Shown here: positions 25,693 through 34,957 of the stretch, in pieces
How the letters are laid out: each line of letters starts with the position of its first letter
Numbering within the stretch: position 1 is the stretch's first letter
Source: G965233625 sp965233625
Lineage (GTDB): Bacteria > Planctomycetota > Planctomycetia > Pirellulales > Pirellulaceae
NCBI GenBank assembly: GCA_965233625.1
Contig: OZ247499.1
Location: 3,720,001-3,784,000 of the forward strand
Direction: 5' to 3'
DNA: 64,000 nucleotides
Translations under genes and position numbers: made by a program
The notes under the pieces: generated by a model
Database searches by the model: none
Seen by the model: the letters and a program-made list of their open reading frames with translations, nothing else
What the model was told of the DNA's origin: nothing

Positions 25693-28611
25693 ATGAACGA
25701 CACCCATTCTCCTCCCCCAATCACCAGAAAACGGGGCGGCCGTGTAGTTAGTTCGCGGCTGCGTAAACTGCTGTACGTCGTCTTCGGACTCACGGGGCTG
25801 CTGGCAGGCAACGGCGCCTATCTGGCGACCATCACGGCGCTGGAGTGGTTTACGGGCCACACCTACCAGAACTACTTCTATCAATTCATGTTCCTGGGGC
25901 ACCTGGCCCTGGGACTGCTGCTGTTGCTGCCATTTCTGGTCTTCGGTTTCGTGCACATGCTGGCCGCCCGCAAGCGGAAGAAGAAAATCGCGATCCGCAT
26001 TGGCTATGCGCTGTTTGGCGTTGGCATTGTGGTGCTGGTAACGGGCCTGCTGCTGATGCGGATCAGCGGCTTTGATCTGAAACAGCCTGCCGCCCGCAGC
26101 GTGGTGTACTGGTTACACGTGCTGCTGCCGCTGGCCGCGGCGTGGCTTTACGTGCTGCACCGGCTGGCTGGACCGCGGATCAAATGGAAGGTCGGGCTGG
26201 CTTACGCCGGCGGCGTTGCGGTGGTGACATTGGCCATGGTGATGATGCATTCGCACGATCCGCGCGAGTGGTACGTGACCGGTCCAGCCTCGGGCGCCGC
26301 CTATTTCGAACCATCGCTGGCCCGGACCAGCACGGGTGACTTCATCCCCTCCAAAGCGTTGATGAATGATCACTACTGCAAAAAATGCCACCCCGATGTG
26401 CATGCTCAATGGGCCGCCAGCGCGCATCATGGAAGCTCGTTCAGTAACCCCGCGTACTTTGCCAGCGTCGCAGAAACACGCGAAGTGGCCATGAAGCTGG
26501 ATGGCAATGTTCAGGCGGCCCGCTGGTGCGCCGGTTGCCACGATGCAGTGCCGTTTTTCAGCGGCGCCTTTGATGATCCGGAATTCGACATGCTGACGGA
26601 CGAAACCGCCGGCGCCGGCATCACCTGCTCTGTCTGTCATAGCATTACCAACGTCAACACCACGCAGGGCAACGCCAGCTACACCATCGAAGAACCAGCC
26701 CACTATCCGTTCGCCTACAGCGAAAACCCAATGCTGCAATGGCTCAACAACCAGCTGGTCAAAGCGAAACCTTCGTTCCATAAGCAGTCGATGCTCAAGC
26801 CGTTTCACAAAACGGCAGAGTTCTGTTCGGTCTGTCACAAGGTGAATCTGCCGGGTGAACTCACGCGGTATAAAGAATTCCTCCGCGGACAGAACCACTA
26901 CGACTCGTACCTGCTTAGCGGCGTATCCGGGCACGGCGCCCGCAGCTTCTACTACCCGCCTACGGCGCAGGAGAACTGCAACGGCTGCCACATGCCGCTT
27001 GTGGCCTCCAACGATTTCGGCGCCGGCTTCTTCAATGACGCCAAGCAGCTCAGCGTCCACAATCATCTATTCCCCGGTGCCAACACGGGCCTTGCCTGGC
27101 TCAATAACGACGCGGCGACGGTGGTCAAGCAGCAGGACTTTCTGAAGGAATCTCTGCGGGTCGATATCTTCGGTCTGCGCGAAGGCGGCGTCATCGACGG
27201 CAAGTTGCAGGCGCCATTGCAGAACGACAACCCGCCGCAGCTTTCCCCCGGTAAACCTTATCTGCTGGAAGTCGTCATCCGCACGTTAAAAGTCGGGCAT
27301 CACTTTACGCAGGGCACCGTTGATTCCAATGAAATATGGCTCGACGTCACCGTCCGCAGCGGCGACCGCATTATCGGCCGCAGCGGTGGCATCGATGAAG
27401 CGGCGGGCAACGCGGTCGATCCTTACGCGCACCGCGTGAATGTTTTCATGCTGGATAATCAGGGCCGTCGCATCAGCCGCCGTAACGCGCAGGATATCTT
27501 CACGCCGTTCTATAATCATCAGATTCCGCCCGGCGCCGGCCAGGCCGTGCATTACGAAATCGATCTGCCCGAAGACCTCAACGCACCTGTCACCGTCGAT
27601 GTGAAACTGAACTACCGCAAGTTCGATCAGACCTTCATGCAGTTCACCGCGGATAAGAACCAGGAAGCGGGCAGAACAATACGCGGCGCAAAAGACAGTG
27701 ACAAAGATGCGTCACAAGAGAAGCCGGTATATATCAACCGGCTGCCCATCACCATCCTGGCAGAAGACACCATGGCGTTCCCGCTGGAAGGGCAGGAACT
27801 AGCCCAGGGCGAGGCGCCGGCTGGCAATGACAAAGACTTCCCGCAGTGGCAGCGATGGAACGATTACGGCATCGGCCTGCTGCTCAGCGGACGCAGTCAG
27901 TTGCGACAGGCACAAGATGCATTCGCCGAAGTGGAGAAGCTGGATCGCTGGGACGGGCCGATGAATCTGGCTCGTGCCTTTAACAAAGAAGGTCAACTCA
28001 ACCGGGCGACCGATGCTCTGCAGCGTGCAGCAAAACATCGTGAAAAAGCTGGTTTCCCGCACTGGACCTGGGCCTGGCTCACGGGCGTTGTGAACCGTCA
28101 GCAGGGCAACTTCCCTGCCGCCATTCAGAATCTGCGGACGGTTGTCGACGAAGGTTTTCCCACCGCACGCAGCCGCGGCTTCGACTTCAGCCTTGATTAC
28201 ATGGTGCTGAACGAACTCGGCGGCGCCCTGTTTGATCTGGGCACGAAACGCAACCGGCAGGACCGTGTGGAAGAAGCCAAAGAGCATTGGCGTGAAGCCG
28301 TCGAGGTTTTCCAGAGGACGCTAAAGATCGATAGCGAAAACGCCTCGGCGCATTATCATCTGGAACGGCTGTACGCACTGCTTGAGCAGCAGGAACTTGC
28401 TGGCAAACATCGCGAATTGCACGCACGCTATAAAGTAGATGACTCCGCACCCAACCGCGTTCTACTCTCAGCCAGCAAGCGTTACCCGGCCGCCAGTTTC
28501 GCTGCCGCCGCCGTGGTCAAATACCCACTACAACGACGCGGCGCCCCGGAACTACCCGCCCAGGAGGGCCGCCAGGATCCGTCACCTGACAACCGCAACG
28601 AAACAAAATGA
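25693..28611 (+). CDS. Membrane pentaheme c-type cytochrome with C-terminal TPR
   Basis: The ATG at 25693 gives 972 aa. Five predicted transmembrane helices lie in residues 20-190. Residues about 228-432 carry five CxxCH heme c motifs: CKKCH, CAGCH, CSVCH, CSVCH and CNGCH. A beta-rich middle part follows, then TPR-like helices (about 715-930, with WNDYGIGLLLSGRSQLRQAQDAF and AVEVFQRTLKIDSENASAHYHLERLYALLEQ). It probably moves electrons between the membrane and periplasm. It overlaps the next gene by four bases (ATGA), so the two work together. No terminal reductase was identified. Confidence 0.85.
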   Translation: MNDTHSPPPITRKRGGRVVSSRLRKLLYVVFGLTGLLAGNGAYLATITALEWFTGHTYQNYFYQFMFLGHLALGLLLLLPFLVFGFVHMLAARKRKKKIAIRIGYALFGVGIVVLVTGLLLMRISGFDLKQPAARSVVYWLHVLLPLAAAWLYVLHRLAGPRIKWKVGLAYAGGVAVVTLAMVMMHSHDPREWYVTGPASGAAYFEPSLARTSTGDFIPSKALMNDHYCKKCHPDVHAQWAASAHHGSSFSNPAYFASVAETREVAMKLDGNVQAARWCAGCHDAVPFFSGAFDDPEFDMLTDETAGAGITCSVCHSITNVNTTQGNASYTIEEPAHYPFAYSENPMLQWLNNQLVKAKPSFHKQSMLKPFHKTAEFCSVCHKVNLPGELTRYKEFLRGQNHYDSYLLSGVSGHGARSFYYPPTAQENCNGCHMPLVASNDFGAGFFNDAKQLSVHNHLFPGANTGLAWLNNDAATVVKQQDFLKESLRVDIFGLREGGVIDGKLQAPLQNDNPPQLSPGKPYLLEVVIRTLKVGHHFTQGTVDSNEIWLDVTVRSGDRIIGRSGGIDEAAGNAVDPYAHRVNVFMLDNQGRRISRRNAQDIFTPFYNHQIPPGAGQAVHYEIDLPEDLNAPVTVDVKLNYRKFDQTFMQFTADKNQEAGRTIRGAKDSDKDASQEKPVYINRLPITILAEDTMAFPLEGQELAQGEAPAGNDKDFPQWQRWNDYGIGLLLSGRSQLRQAQDAFAEVEKLDRWDGPMNLARAFNKEGQLNRATDALQRAAKHREKAGFPHWTWAWLTGVVNRQQGNFPAAIQNLRTVVDEGFPTARSRGFDFSLDYMVLNELGGALFDLGTKRNRQDRVEEAKEHWREAVEVFQRTLKIDSENASAHYHLERLYALLEQQELAGKHRELHARYKVDDSAPNRVLLSASKRYPAASFAAAAVVKYPLQRRGAPELPAQEGRQDPSPDNRNETK

Positions 28612-30461
28612 GCCAAGAAGAAGCCCACCTGCAGGACACAGCGGAAGACCGCGACGATAGCATTATCGGCCGCGCATTGATCTGGTCGATGCTCGCTATC
28701 GGCGCCATCCTGCTTATTGCCGGCGGCGTCTATCTGCTGGTGTTCCGTCAAGCTGCCACCGCGCCGGTCGAGCAACCAGAATTAGCTGGCGCCGGGAAAC
28801 GCACGCCGGTTGAAGCAACGGCGCCGCGTAGCACGTTCACGGATATCACGGAGCAGGCGGGGATTGACTTCGTCCATGAAAACGGCGCCTACGGCGACAA
28901 GCTGCTGCCTGAAACGATGGGCGGAGGCTGCGCGTTTTTTGACTTTGATAACGACGGCGATCAGGACCTGCTGCTGATCAACTCCACACGCTGGAAAAGC
29001 GACCCCCGCCCGGCGCCTGCCGCCCCGGCGACCATGCGTCTTTACGCCAACGATGGCAGCGGCAAGTTCAGCGATGTCACCGTCAGCGCCGGGCTGGACG
29101 TTTCGTTCTATGGCATGGGATGCGCCGTGGGCGATTACGACAACGATGGTTTTGAAGATGTGTTCATCACAGCCGTGGGCCAGAACAGACTGTTCCGCAA
29201 CGTGGACGGGAAGTTCCAGGACGTAACCCTGCAGGCAGGCGTTGCCGGCGGCGATGATCGCTGGAGCACCAGTTGCGGCTGGTTCGACATGGATAACGAT
29301 GGCGACCTGGATCTGTTTGTCGCTAACTACCTGGACTGGTCCCCTGAGAGCGATCAGGCACAGAACTTTCAGCTGACCGGCGTCGGTGACGCCTACGGCC
29401 GTCCGGAAAACTTCCCCGGCGAATTTCCGTATCTGTACCGCAACGAAGGCGACGGCAAGTTTACCGAAGTCGCTGAGAAAGCCGGTCTACATGTAACCGC
29501 GCCAGGCAGCAAAGGCGAACCGCTGTTTAAATCGCTCGGCGTGACGTTTGCGGATTTCGACGCGGATGGCTTTCTGGACTTCGTTGTTGCTAACGATACC
29601 GTGCAGAACCTGCTGTTCCACAACCAGGGCGATGGAACCTTCCGGGAACAGGCAGCCCTGGCGGGTATCGCCTTCGACCGTTCCGGCGCCGCCCGCGGTG
29701 CGATGGGTATTGATGTCGCTTCGTTCCGCAACAAAGATTCGCTGGGCGTCGTCATTGGCAACTACGCCAATGAAATGACGGCCCTATATGTTTCGCAGCG
29801 CGACGAAATGCAGTTTGATGACGAAGCGATTTCCACCGGCCTGGGACCGGTCACCCGCCTGGCGCTGACCTTCGGCGTGTTGTTTCTGGATTACGATTCG
29901 GACGGCCGTCTGGATATCTTCACGGCCAACGGGCATCTGGAAGAAGAGATTAACCGTGTGCAAGCCAGCCAGCAGTACGAACAACCGCCGCAACTGTTCT
30001 GGAACTGTGGCAGCCGTAGCGACACAGAATTCGCCGCGGTGCCGGCAGAACTGTGTGGCGAAGATCTACGGAAGCCGCTAGTCGGACGCGGTGCGGCCTA
30101 TGCAGATATCGACAACGACGGCGACCTGGATCTACTCGTCACCACCATCGGTCGGGGTGTCCGCCTGCTAAGAAACAACTATGCAGGCAGCGGCAACTGG
30201 CTGCGACTAAAGCTAACCGGCGCCACCGCCAACCGCAGCGCCATCGGCGCCCGCGTGCTGATCGAGCACGAAGGCGAAACGCTTTCCCGCATGGTGATGC
30301 CAACCCGGAGCTACCTGTCGCAGGTCGAGGCGCCGGTGACCTTCGGCCTCGGCGAAATTCAAGAAGTGAAGCGTGTGGTGATCCAATGGCCCGGCGGCCA
30401 GGAGCAGGTTCTGGCCAGCCCCGCGCTTAACCAGCTACACCAGATCCAACAGGCGAAATAG
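28608..30461 (+). CDS. CRTAC1-like FG-GAP/ASPIC-UnbV protein
   Basis: The 617-aa protein has one N-terminal membrane helix (about residues 22-45), then VCBS/FG-GAP repeats forming a beta-propeller with calcium-loop motifs such as DFDNDGDQDLLL, DYDNDGFEDVFI, DMDNDGDLDLFV and DIDNDGDLDLLV. The C-terminus matches the ASPIC/UnbV domain (GNWLRLKLTGATANRSAIGARV and VVIQWPGGQEQVL). CRTAC1-type proteins are secreted and common in planctomycetes with cytochrome or TPR partners. Start ATG overlaps the cytochrome stop. Confidence 0.9.
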   Translation: MSQEEAHLQDTAEDRDDSIIGRALIWSMLAIGAILLIAGGVYLLVFRQAATAPVEQPELAGAGKRTPVEATAPRSTFTDITEQAGIDFVHENGAYGDKLLPETMGGGCAFFDFDNDGDQDLLLINSTRWKSDPRPAPAAPATMRLYANDGSGKFSDVTVSAGLDVSFYGMGCAVGDYDNDGFEDVFITAVGQNRLFRNVDGKFQDVTLQAGVAGGDDRWSTSCGWFDMDNDGDLDLFVANYLDWSPESDQAQNFQLTGVGDAYGRPENFPGEFPYLYRNEGDGKFTEVAEKAGLHVTAPGSKGEPLFKSLGVTFADFDADGFLDFVVANDTVQNLLFHNQGDGTFREQAALAGIAFDRSGAARGAMGIDVASFRNKDSLGVVIGNYANEMTALYVSQRDEMQFDDEAISTGLGPVTRLALTFGVLFLDYDSDGRLDIFTANGHLEEEINRVQASQQYEQPPQLFWNCGSRSDTEFAAVPAELCGEDLRKPLVGRGAAYADIDNDGDLDLLVTTIGRGVRLLRNNYAGSGNWLRLKLTGATANRSAIGARVLIEHEGETLSRMVMPTRSYLSQVEAPVTFGLGEIQEVKRVVIQWPGGQEQVLASPALNQLHQIQQAK

Positions 30462-30463
30462 CT

Positions 30464-30916
30464 TCAACTGGCGGCTTCAAAGCCAGGGTTCTGCCCTGTT
30501 GTAGCGGCGCCGCTTAGAGGTTCTTCGTTGATAAGATCTGAGAGTTTGATTGATTCAAGCTCGCGCTGGACCAGACTCTGCACGTTGTGGAATGCGGACT
30601 GCAAACGCTGACGCGAACCTTCCGGGAACGACTCGCCGATACTGTCAGTGACCTGGCCGTCGCCCTCAAACACTTCGATGATTTCTCGCAACGAAATTTC
30701 CGAAGCGGGCCGCGCTAAGGCGTAACCACCATCGACGCCACGCGTTGACTTTAGAATCCCCTTGGTCACAAGGCTGCGGAGGATCTGCAGCAGAAACCTC
30801 TCGGGCATCTGGCCGTTACTAGCTAGTTTGCTACACGGAACGGGCGTTGTACTCCCAGCCTGTGCAAGCTGTAACGTCGCGTGAATTGCGTACGAAACGG
30901 TCTGTGATAACTTCAT
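30464..30916 (-). CDS. Rrf2 family regulator without the Fe-S cysteines
   Basis: The ATG at 30916 gives 150 aa. The winged-helix part has the Rrf2 signatures MKLSQTVSYAIHATLQLA, PERFLLQILRSLVTKGIL and STRGVDGGYALARPASEISL. IscR/NsrR-type members bind a cluster through three Cys after this point, but the region EIIEVFEGDGQVTDSIGESF has none; the only Cys is near residue 28. A non-cluster or other effector is therefore likely. It converges on the CRTAC1 gene, with two bases between stop codons, and could regulate the cytochrome operon or itself. Confidence 0.85.
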   Translation of the reverse strand: MKLSQTVSYAIHATLQLAQAGSTTPVPCSKLASNGQMPERFLLQILRSLVTKGILKSTRGVDGGYALARPASEISLREIIEVFEGDGQVTDSIGESFPEGSRQRLQSAFHNVQSLVQRELESIKLSDLINEEPLSGAATTGQNPGFEAAS

Positions 30917-31027
30917 GAAAACCCTAACCCTCAATTTGTCAGCGGTGCAGCGGCGACATGTGCGGCTTTCGAAACGAACATGCTTATTCTGTGTATTTCG
31001 TAAAAGGTACTTCGAAACCTTTACTGC

Positions 31028-31106
31028 CGGGTCTGTACCCGACCGCTTTGGCGTTGTGACGCCAAGTTTGTTGACTTTTGCTGAACCCTTTCCCTCTAAA
31101 GAGGGA
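31028..31106. promoter_or_regulatory. Three tandem hairpins upstream of the Rrf2 gene
   Basis: Within the 477-bp gap between the Rrf2 and lspA starts are three perfect small stems: CGGGT/ACCCG (31028-31041), TTGGCGT/ACGCCAA (31048-31065) and TCCCTC/GAGGGA (31091-31106). Each has a four-base loop. They lie 110-190 bases upstream of the Rrf2 start, so they may be a structured leader or protein-binding sites. The rest of the gap shows no gene. Confidence 0.4.
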
Positions 31107-31393
31107 CTTAAATAAGCGTGAGCGATATCGAAACCGATGCAACAAAACCTATCAGCGACACATTTCAGACGCAGGTTAGCGGCGCACTTCAGACGCAAGC
31201 GCATAGAAGTGACGCGTGACTCCGTAGGTTGCTACGTCTGGTGATAACGGGACTTACGGCTTTCCGCAAGTGGTGTTTTGGGCAATCTTGCCCGGGAAAA
31301 GTTGAGATTTCCGCAACACCTCACGGGCGCGCGGTATGGCTCAAGCGCCTACATAGCGGCACATCGGAAACCTAGGTCAGAAATCCGCAATCG

Positions 31394-32122
31394 TCACGCA
31401 GTTTTACGGATCCTTTTAGATTTTGCGGATTTACGTGGCAATTGACGCTTATTATTTGCGTCTCGCTGCATTTTCACGCTGCCCTGAGAGGCGTCCGCGG
31501 TCTTTTCGCCCGTTGCAGTGGCGTTTTCAGATTTGTCGCCGGATTTGCTCGTTCTGGCGCCGTCTTTGGCCGGACCTTCGGGATCGCGCGCCAGCAGAGC
31601 ATAAATCATCAGCATCGCGGCTCCGCAAACCAGCAGACAATCGGCGATGTTGAAGTTGGGCCATGTGTATTCGCCCCACCGCAACAGAATCCAGTCGCGT
31701 ACTTCGTCCCGGTACTGATCGGGCTGCCCCGGCGGCGTCCACATCCCCAGGCGGTCATAAAGATTGCCAAGAATGCCTGCGGCAACGCTGGCCAGAGAGA
31801 TCGTCAGAAACCAGCTCTGCGCCGCGCGGCGGTAGAACAGCCAGTAACCAATGCCGATCAGAGCCACGACAGACAGGCCGGCGAACACCATCCCGTAACC
31901 TTTGCCCATGCCAAACAACGCGCCTTCGTTCAGGGCGACCTGAATGCCGACATAGTTTTCGATAATCCAATAGTCCGGCTTCTCACCTTCCATCCCGCGC
32001 CAGGCAAGCATGGCGAACTTGGTGTACAGATCAATCAGGCAGCCAATTACGGTGATCGCAATAAACGTGACAAACCGGCTCACGGGCACTGCCCCGGTTT
32101 GCTTAGGGTTGGCTGTTGTCAT
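31394..32122 (-). CDS. lspA: Lipoprotein signal peptidase LspA
   Basis: LspA cuts the signal peptide from lipidated prolipoproteins. The 242-aa protein has four membrane helices and both catalytic Asp motifs: NLYDRLG (Asp123) and FNIADC (Asp161), with VALNEGALFG near residue 62. It is longer than the usual ~165 aa because of a basic, polar C-terminal tail of about 60 residues. The window encodes at least two lipoproteins that would be substrates. Confidence 0.93.
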   Translation of the reverse strand: MTTANPKQTGAVPVSRFVTFIAITVIGCLIDLYTKFAMLAWRGMEGEKPDYWIIENYVGIQVALNEGALFGMGKGYGMVFAGLSVVALIGIGYWLFYRRAAQSWFLTISLASVAAGILGNLYDRLGMWTPPGQPDQYRDEVRDWILLRWGEYTWPNFNIADCLLVCGAAMLMIYALLARDPEGPAKDGARTSKSGDKSENATATGEKTADASQGSVKMQRDANNKRQLPRKSAKSKRIRKTA

Positions 32123-32330
32123 CCGGATACGCCGTCGTCAAAAGGGAAAACTGTACGCAATGCTTCTCTGCTGGCACTTGGGAGGAAGAACAATAATGCC
32201 GTTAACCACGCAGTTCAATAGCATCATACAAGACCAGCGGACCAGAGACACTATTGAAGCCGCTGAACCCGTCACAAGAAGACGCGAAGATGGGCTGCAT
32301 TCTGGTAGAATATGCCCACGGAGAAACACC

Positions 32331-32717
32331 ATGAACACTTCAAAGCCATCGTCGTTTCACACCACTGGACAGATATTGGCATTGCTCGCATCGTTTCTGA
32401 TCGCGTTGACCATCCCGGCGGCATTGCTAGCAGACGATCCAACGGAATCCCAGATAAATCAGACCGTTGAGGCGAGTAAGAACCGCCCGGTGCGTGCTGC
32501 GCTCGACTTCGCCAGAAGGATGAAAATCGACCTCTCGAAGCATCAGCCGGAAAGTGCTTTTGCAGTGCGTTACTGCCCGCCGCAACCAACCGTGTACGAG
32601 TGGCTGGTGGTTCTGCCACCCAGCAAGAAGCAGGATGCCCCGAAGCTGATGATCGCCGTTCCCGCTGCGGGGCAGCCCTGGCGGCTGGACCCCGTGACAT
32701 TGAACAAAATCAGATAA
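32331..32717 (+). CDS. Small exported protein, unknown function
   Basis: The ATG at 32331 follows GGAG at about 8 bases and gives 128 aa with a hydrophobic signal peptide (about residues 11-35, ending LLADDP). The mature 90 residues are basic and contain VRYCPPQPTVYEWLVVLPPSKK. No family was recognised. It is convergent with the ornithine-cyclodeaminase-like gene, only 8 bp apart. Confidence 0.6.
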   Translation: MNTSKPSSFHTTGQILALLASFLIALTIPAALLADDPTESQINQTVEASKNRPVRAALDFARRMKIDLSKHQPESAFAVRYCPPQPTVYEWLVVLPPSKKQDAPKLMIAVPAAGQPWRLDPVTLNKIR

Positions 32718-32725
32718 CCGGCTGA

Positions 32726-33667
32726 TTACCCCTCAGCCGCGCGGTAGGCGGCGCCGGCGCCCACCAGATCGCTGAGCGCCATGCCGATGGATTTGAACAG
32801 CGTGATCTCGTCGTCGCTGGTGCGAAGGGTGGCCTGTCCGGCGCTCATGGCGGTTAGTTCCGCCAGAACATGCTCTTTGGTGATGACGCCTTCGGAAATG
32901 GGCACCAGCACTTCGCCAGCTTCACGGAAGCAGTTATCGAAACTGTCGGCGTAGACCTTGGACTTCACGACCAGGGCCGTGTCGCATTCGCGTTTGGTGG
33001 CGTGATGGTTGCCGATGAAGTCCGTGTGCGTGCCTGGCTTGACCCAGTCGCCCAGCACCAGCGGTTCGTGCGAACCCGTGGCCGCAACAATAATGTCTGC
33101 GTCGGCGCAGGCAGCCTGGATGTCCGGGACCGCGGTCACTTCCACGCCTTCCAGTTCCTCGTTCATCTGGCTGGCGACGCCCGCGGCCTTTTCCGCCGTG
33201 CGGCCCCAGACCAGCACCTTCTTCAACGGGCGGACGCTGGCCTGTGCGCGGATGATGTACGGCGCCAGATTGCCGGTGCCGATCATCAGCAGCGTGGAGG
33301 AATCTTCGCGCGACAGCAGCCTCGAAGCCAGACCGGAAATGCCCGCCGTCCGCCAGAAAGTAACGCTTGTACCGTCGACCAGGGCGATCGGTTCGCCGTG
33401 CTGCCGGTCGAACAGCAGGATCTTGGAATACAGCGATTTATAAGGCGCCTCGGCACCTGGAAAATACGTGAACGCTTTCACGCCGATCAGATCTTCACTC
33501 CACGAAGGCAACAGGGCGAAGGCATCGTGGCTGCCACTTTCTTCGTCCAGAAGAAACACTTTACGCGGCGGCATGGTGAAATCGCCCGCAAAGGCTTCCT
33601 GTAACGAGTCGATAAGCGCCGGATAACTTAGCGAGTCATGCACCTGCTGGGCGCTGATAATCTTCAT
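32726..33667 (-). CDS. Ornithine cyclodeaminase / mu-crystallin family enzyme
   Basis: The ATG at 33667 follows GAGG at 6 bases and gives 313 aa; the upstream ATG at 33754 is not needed. The Rossmann motif MIGTGNLAPYIIRAQ lies near residue 127, and the family's substrate part has the MPPRKVFLLD start, KAFTYFPG and DGTSVTFWRTAGISGLASRLL. Members are ornithine cyclodeaminases, alanine dehydrogenases or ketimine reductases, which cannot be separated by eye. It is divergent from the APH-like gene. Confidence 0.85.
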   Translation of the reverse strand: MKIISAQQVHDSLSYPALIDSLQEAFAGDFTMPPRKVFLLDEESGSHDAFALLPSWSEDLIGVKAFTYFPGAEAPYKSLYSKILLFDRQHGEPIALVDGTSVTFWRTAGISGLASRLLSREDSSTLLMIGTGNLAPYIIRAQASVRPLKKVLVWGRTAEKAAGVASQMNEELEGVEVTAVPDIQAACADADIIVAATGSHEPLVLGDWVKPGTHTDFIGNHHATKRECDTALVVKSKVYADSFDNCFREAGEVLVPISEGVITKEHVLAELTAMSAGQATLRTSDDEITLFKSIGMALSDLVGAGAAYRAAEG

Positions 33668-33761
33668 AACCGTCCTCAAAGGCTGGTAAACTTGCGATGG
33701 AACACCGCAGAGTTTAGCACGGTAGGCAGCCAGATTGCATGGGCGGCACTCCATTTACAGC

Positions 33762-34748
33762 ATGTTAGCGACCATCCTCCAGCACTATGATATCCGGCCC
33801 CTCCAAACCGGATTCCTTGCGCAGAACGGCGGCTTCAGCGGCGCGCAGTTCTGGCGTGTTGAAGATGAAGAAGGCGTCTGGTGCCTGCGCTGCTGGCCGC
33901 AACAACACCCCAGCAGCACACGACTGCGCGAGATTCACGATACGCTGCTGCATGTAGCACGAAGCGGCTTCACCCAGGCCGCCATTCCTCGCGTAACCAA
34001 CCAGGGGCGGACCTTTGTGGAAGAAGGCGGGCGGTTGTGGGAACTGGCTCCGTGGATGTCAGGAGCACCGCACCGCACCACGCCGGCGCCGCCCGCGCGC
34101 ATTGCCTCGGCGATGGAAATGCTGGCTGACTTTCACACCGCCACGCAATCCCTCGCGCAGCCGCCGCAACGCGTAGAAGCCATCGGCCGCCGCATCGCGC
34201 AACTGCAAGCATTCACCCAGCAGTACCAGGATTGCCTTCAGCACTCTGCTGCACTGCCCGTCGAGTGCGCCGCAGCTGGGCGCCGCATCTTGCAGGGATT
34301 CCCCGCGGCTGCACACGGCCTGGCGCCGCACCTGCATGCAGCCCAGAATCTCACCGCGGCGCATCAGCCGTGTCTGCGCGACGTCTGGCGTGATAACGTG
34401 CTGTTCACTTCTGACCGGGCAACGGGGCTGGTCGATTTCGGCGCGTTGCAGATGGGCGCCGTGGCGCTGGATGTTTCGCGATTGCTGGGCAGTCTTGCCG
34501 GCGACGACGGCGCAGCGTGGCAACATGGGCTAACGGCCTACGAACGCAGGCGCCCGCTTACTCCCGCGGATCAGCAGCTTATCCCGCTTCTGGACCGCTG
34601 TTTTGTGGTGATGGCGGGAATGCAATGGTTGATCTGGTTATGCCTGGAAGGCCGCAAATTCGATAATCCCGCGGCAGTCGGCACACGCCTTTGCGAAATC
34701 GCAGACCGCCTGGAGCACGACAAAGGGGACGGCCTGCTATTAAGTTAA
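33762..34748 (+). CDS. APH-like phosphotransferase, kinase fold
   Basis: The 328-aa protein fits the phosphotransferase enzyme family: an N-lobe with GGFSGAQFWRVED, a catalytic loop CLRDVWRDNVLF and the metal site GLVDFGAL. The catalytic loop keeps Asp and Asn, but the common HxD His is replaced (LRD). No adjacent pathway gene gives the substrate; small-molecule phosphorylation is possible and drug resistance need not be implied. Confidence 0.75.
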   Translation: MLATILQHYDIRPLQTGFLAQNGGFSGAQFWRVEDEEGVWCLRCWPQQHPSSTRLREIHDTLLHVARSGFTQAAIPRVTNQGRTFVEEGGRLWELAPWMSGAPHRTTPAPPARIASAMEMLADFHTATQSLAQPPQRVEAIGRRIAQLQAFTQQYQDCLQHSAALPVECAAAGRRILQGFPAAAHGLAPHLHAAQNLTAAHQPCLRDVWRDNVLFTSDRATGLVDFGALQMGAVALDVSRLLGSLAGDDGAAWQHGLTAYERRRPLTPADQQLIPLLDRCFVVMAGMQWLIWLCLEGRKFDNPAAVGTRLCEIADRLEHDKGDGLLLS

Positions 34749-34957
34749 CCAAGCCAAGCCGCTAAACAGGTCGTTCGCCCCATTAAGGTAAATTAGATTC
34801 ACATTGATAGGCCAGAATGTACAGTGATCCGCCTGCACGCGACATGAAAACTTTGTTTGACGCACACGCCGGCTCTTTCTAGGATGCTAAGGGAGGAGTT
34901 GCGTCCGCGGCGTGCTTCGTGCAGGGGCGTCTGGAACTACGAGGAAGGCGAACAGAA

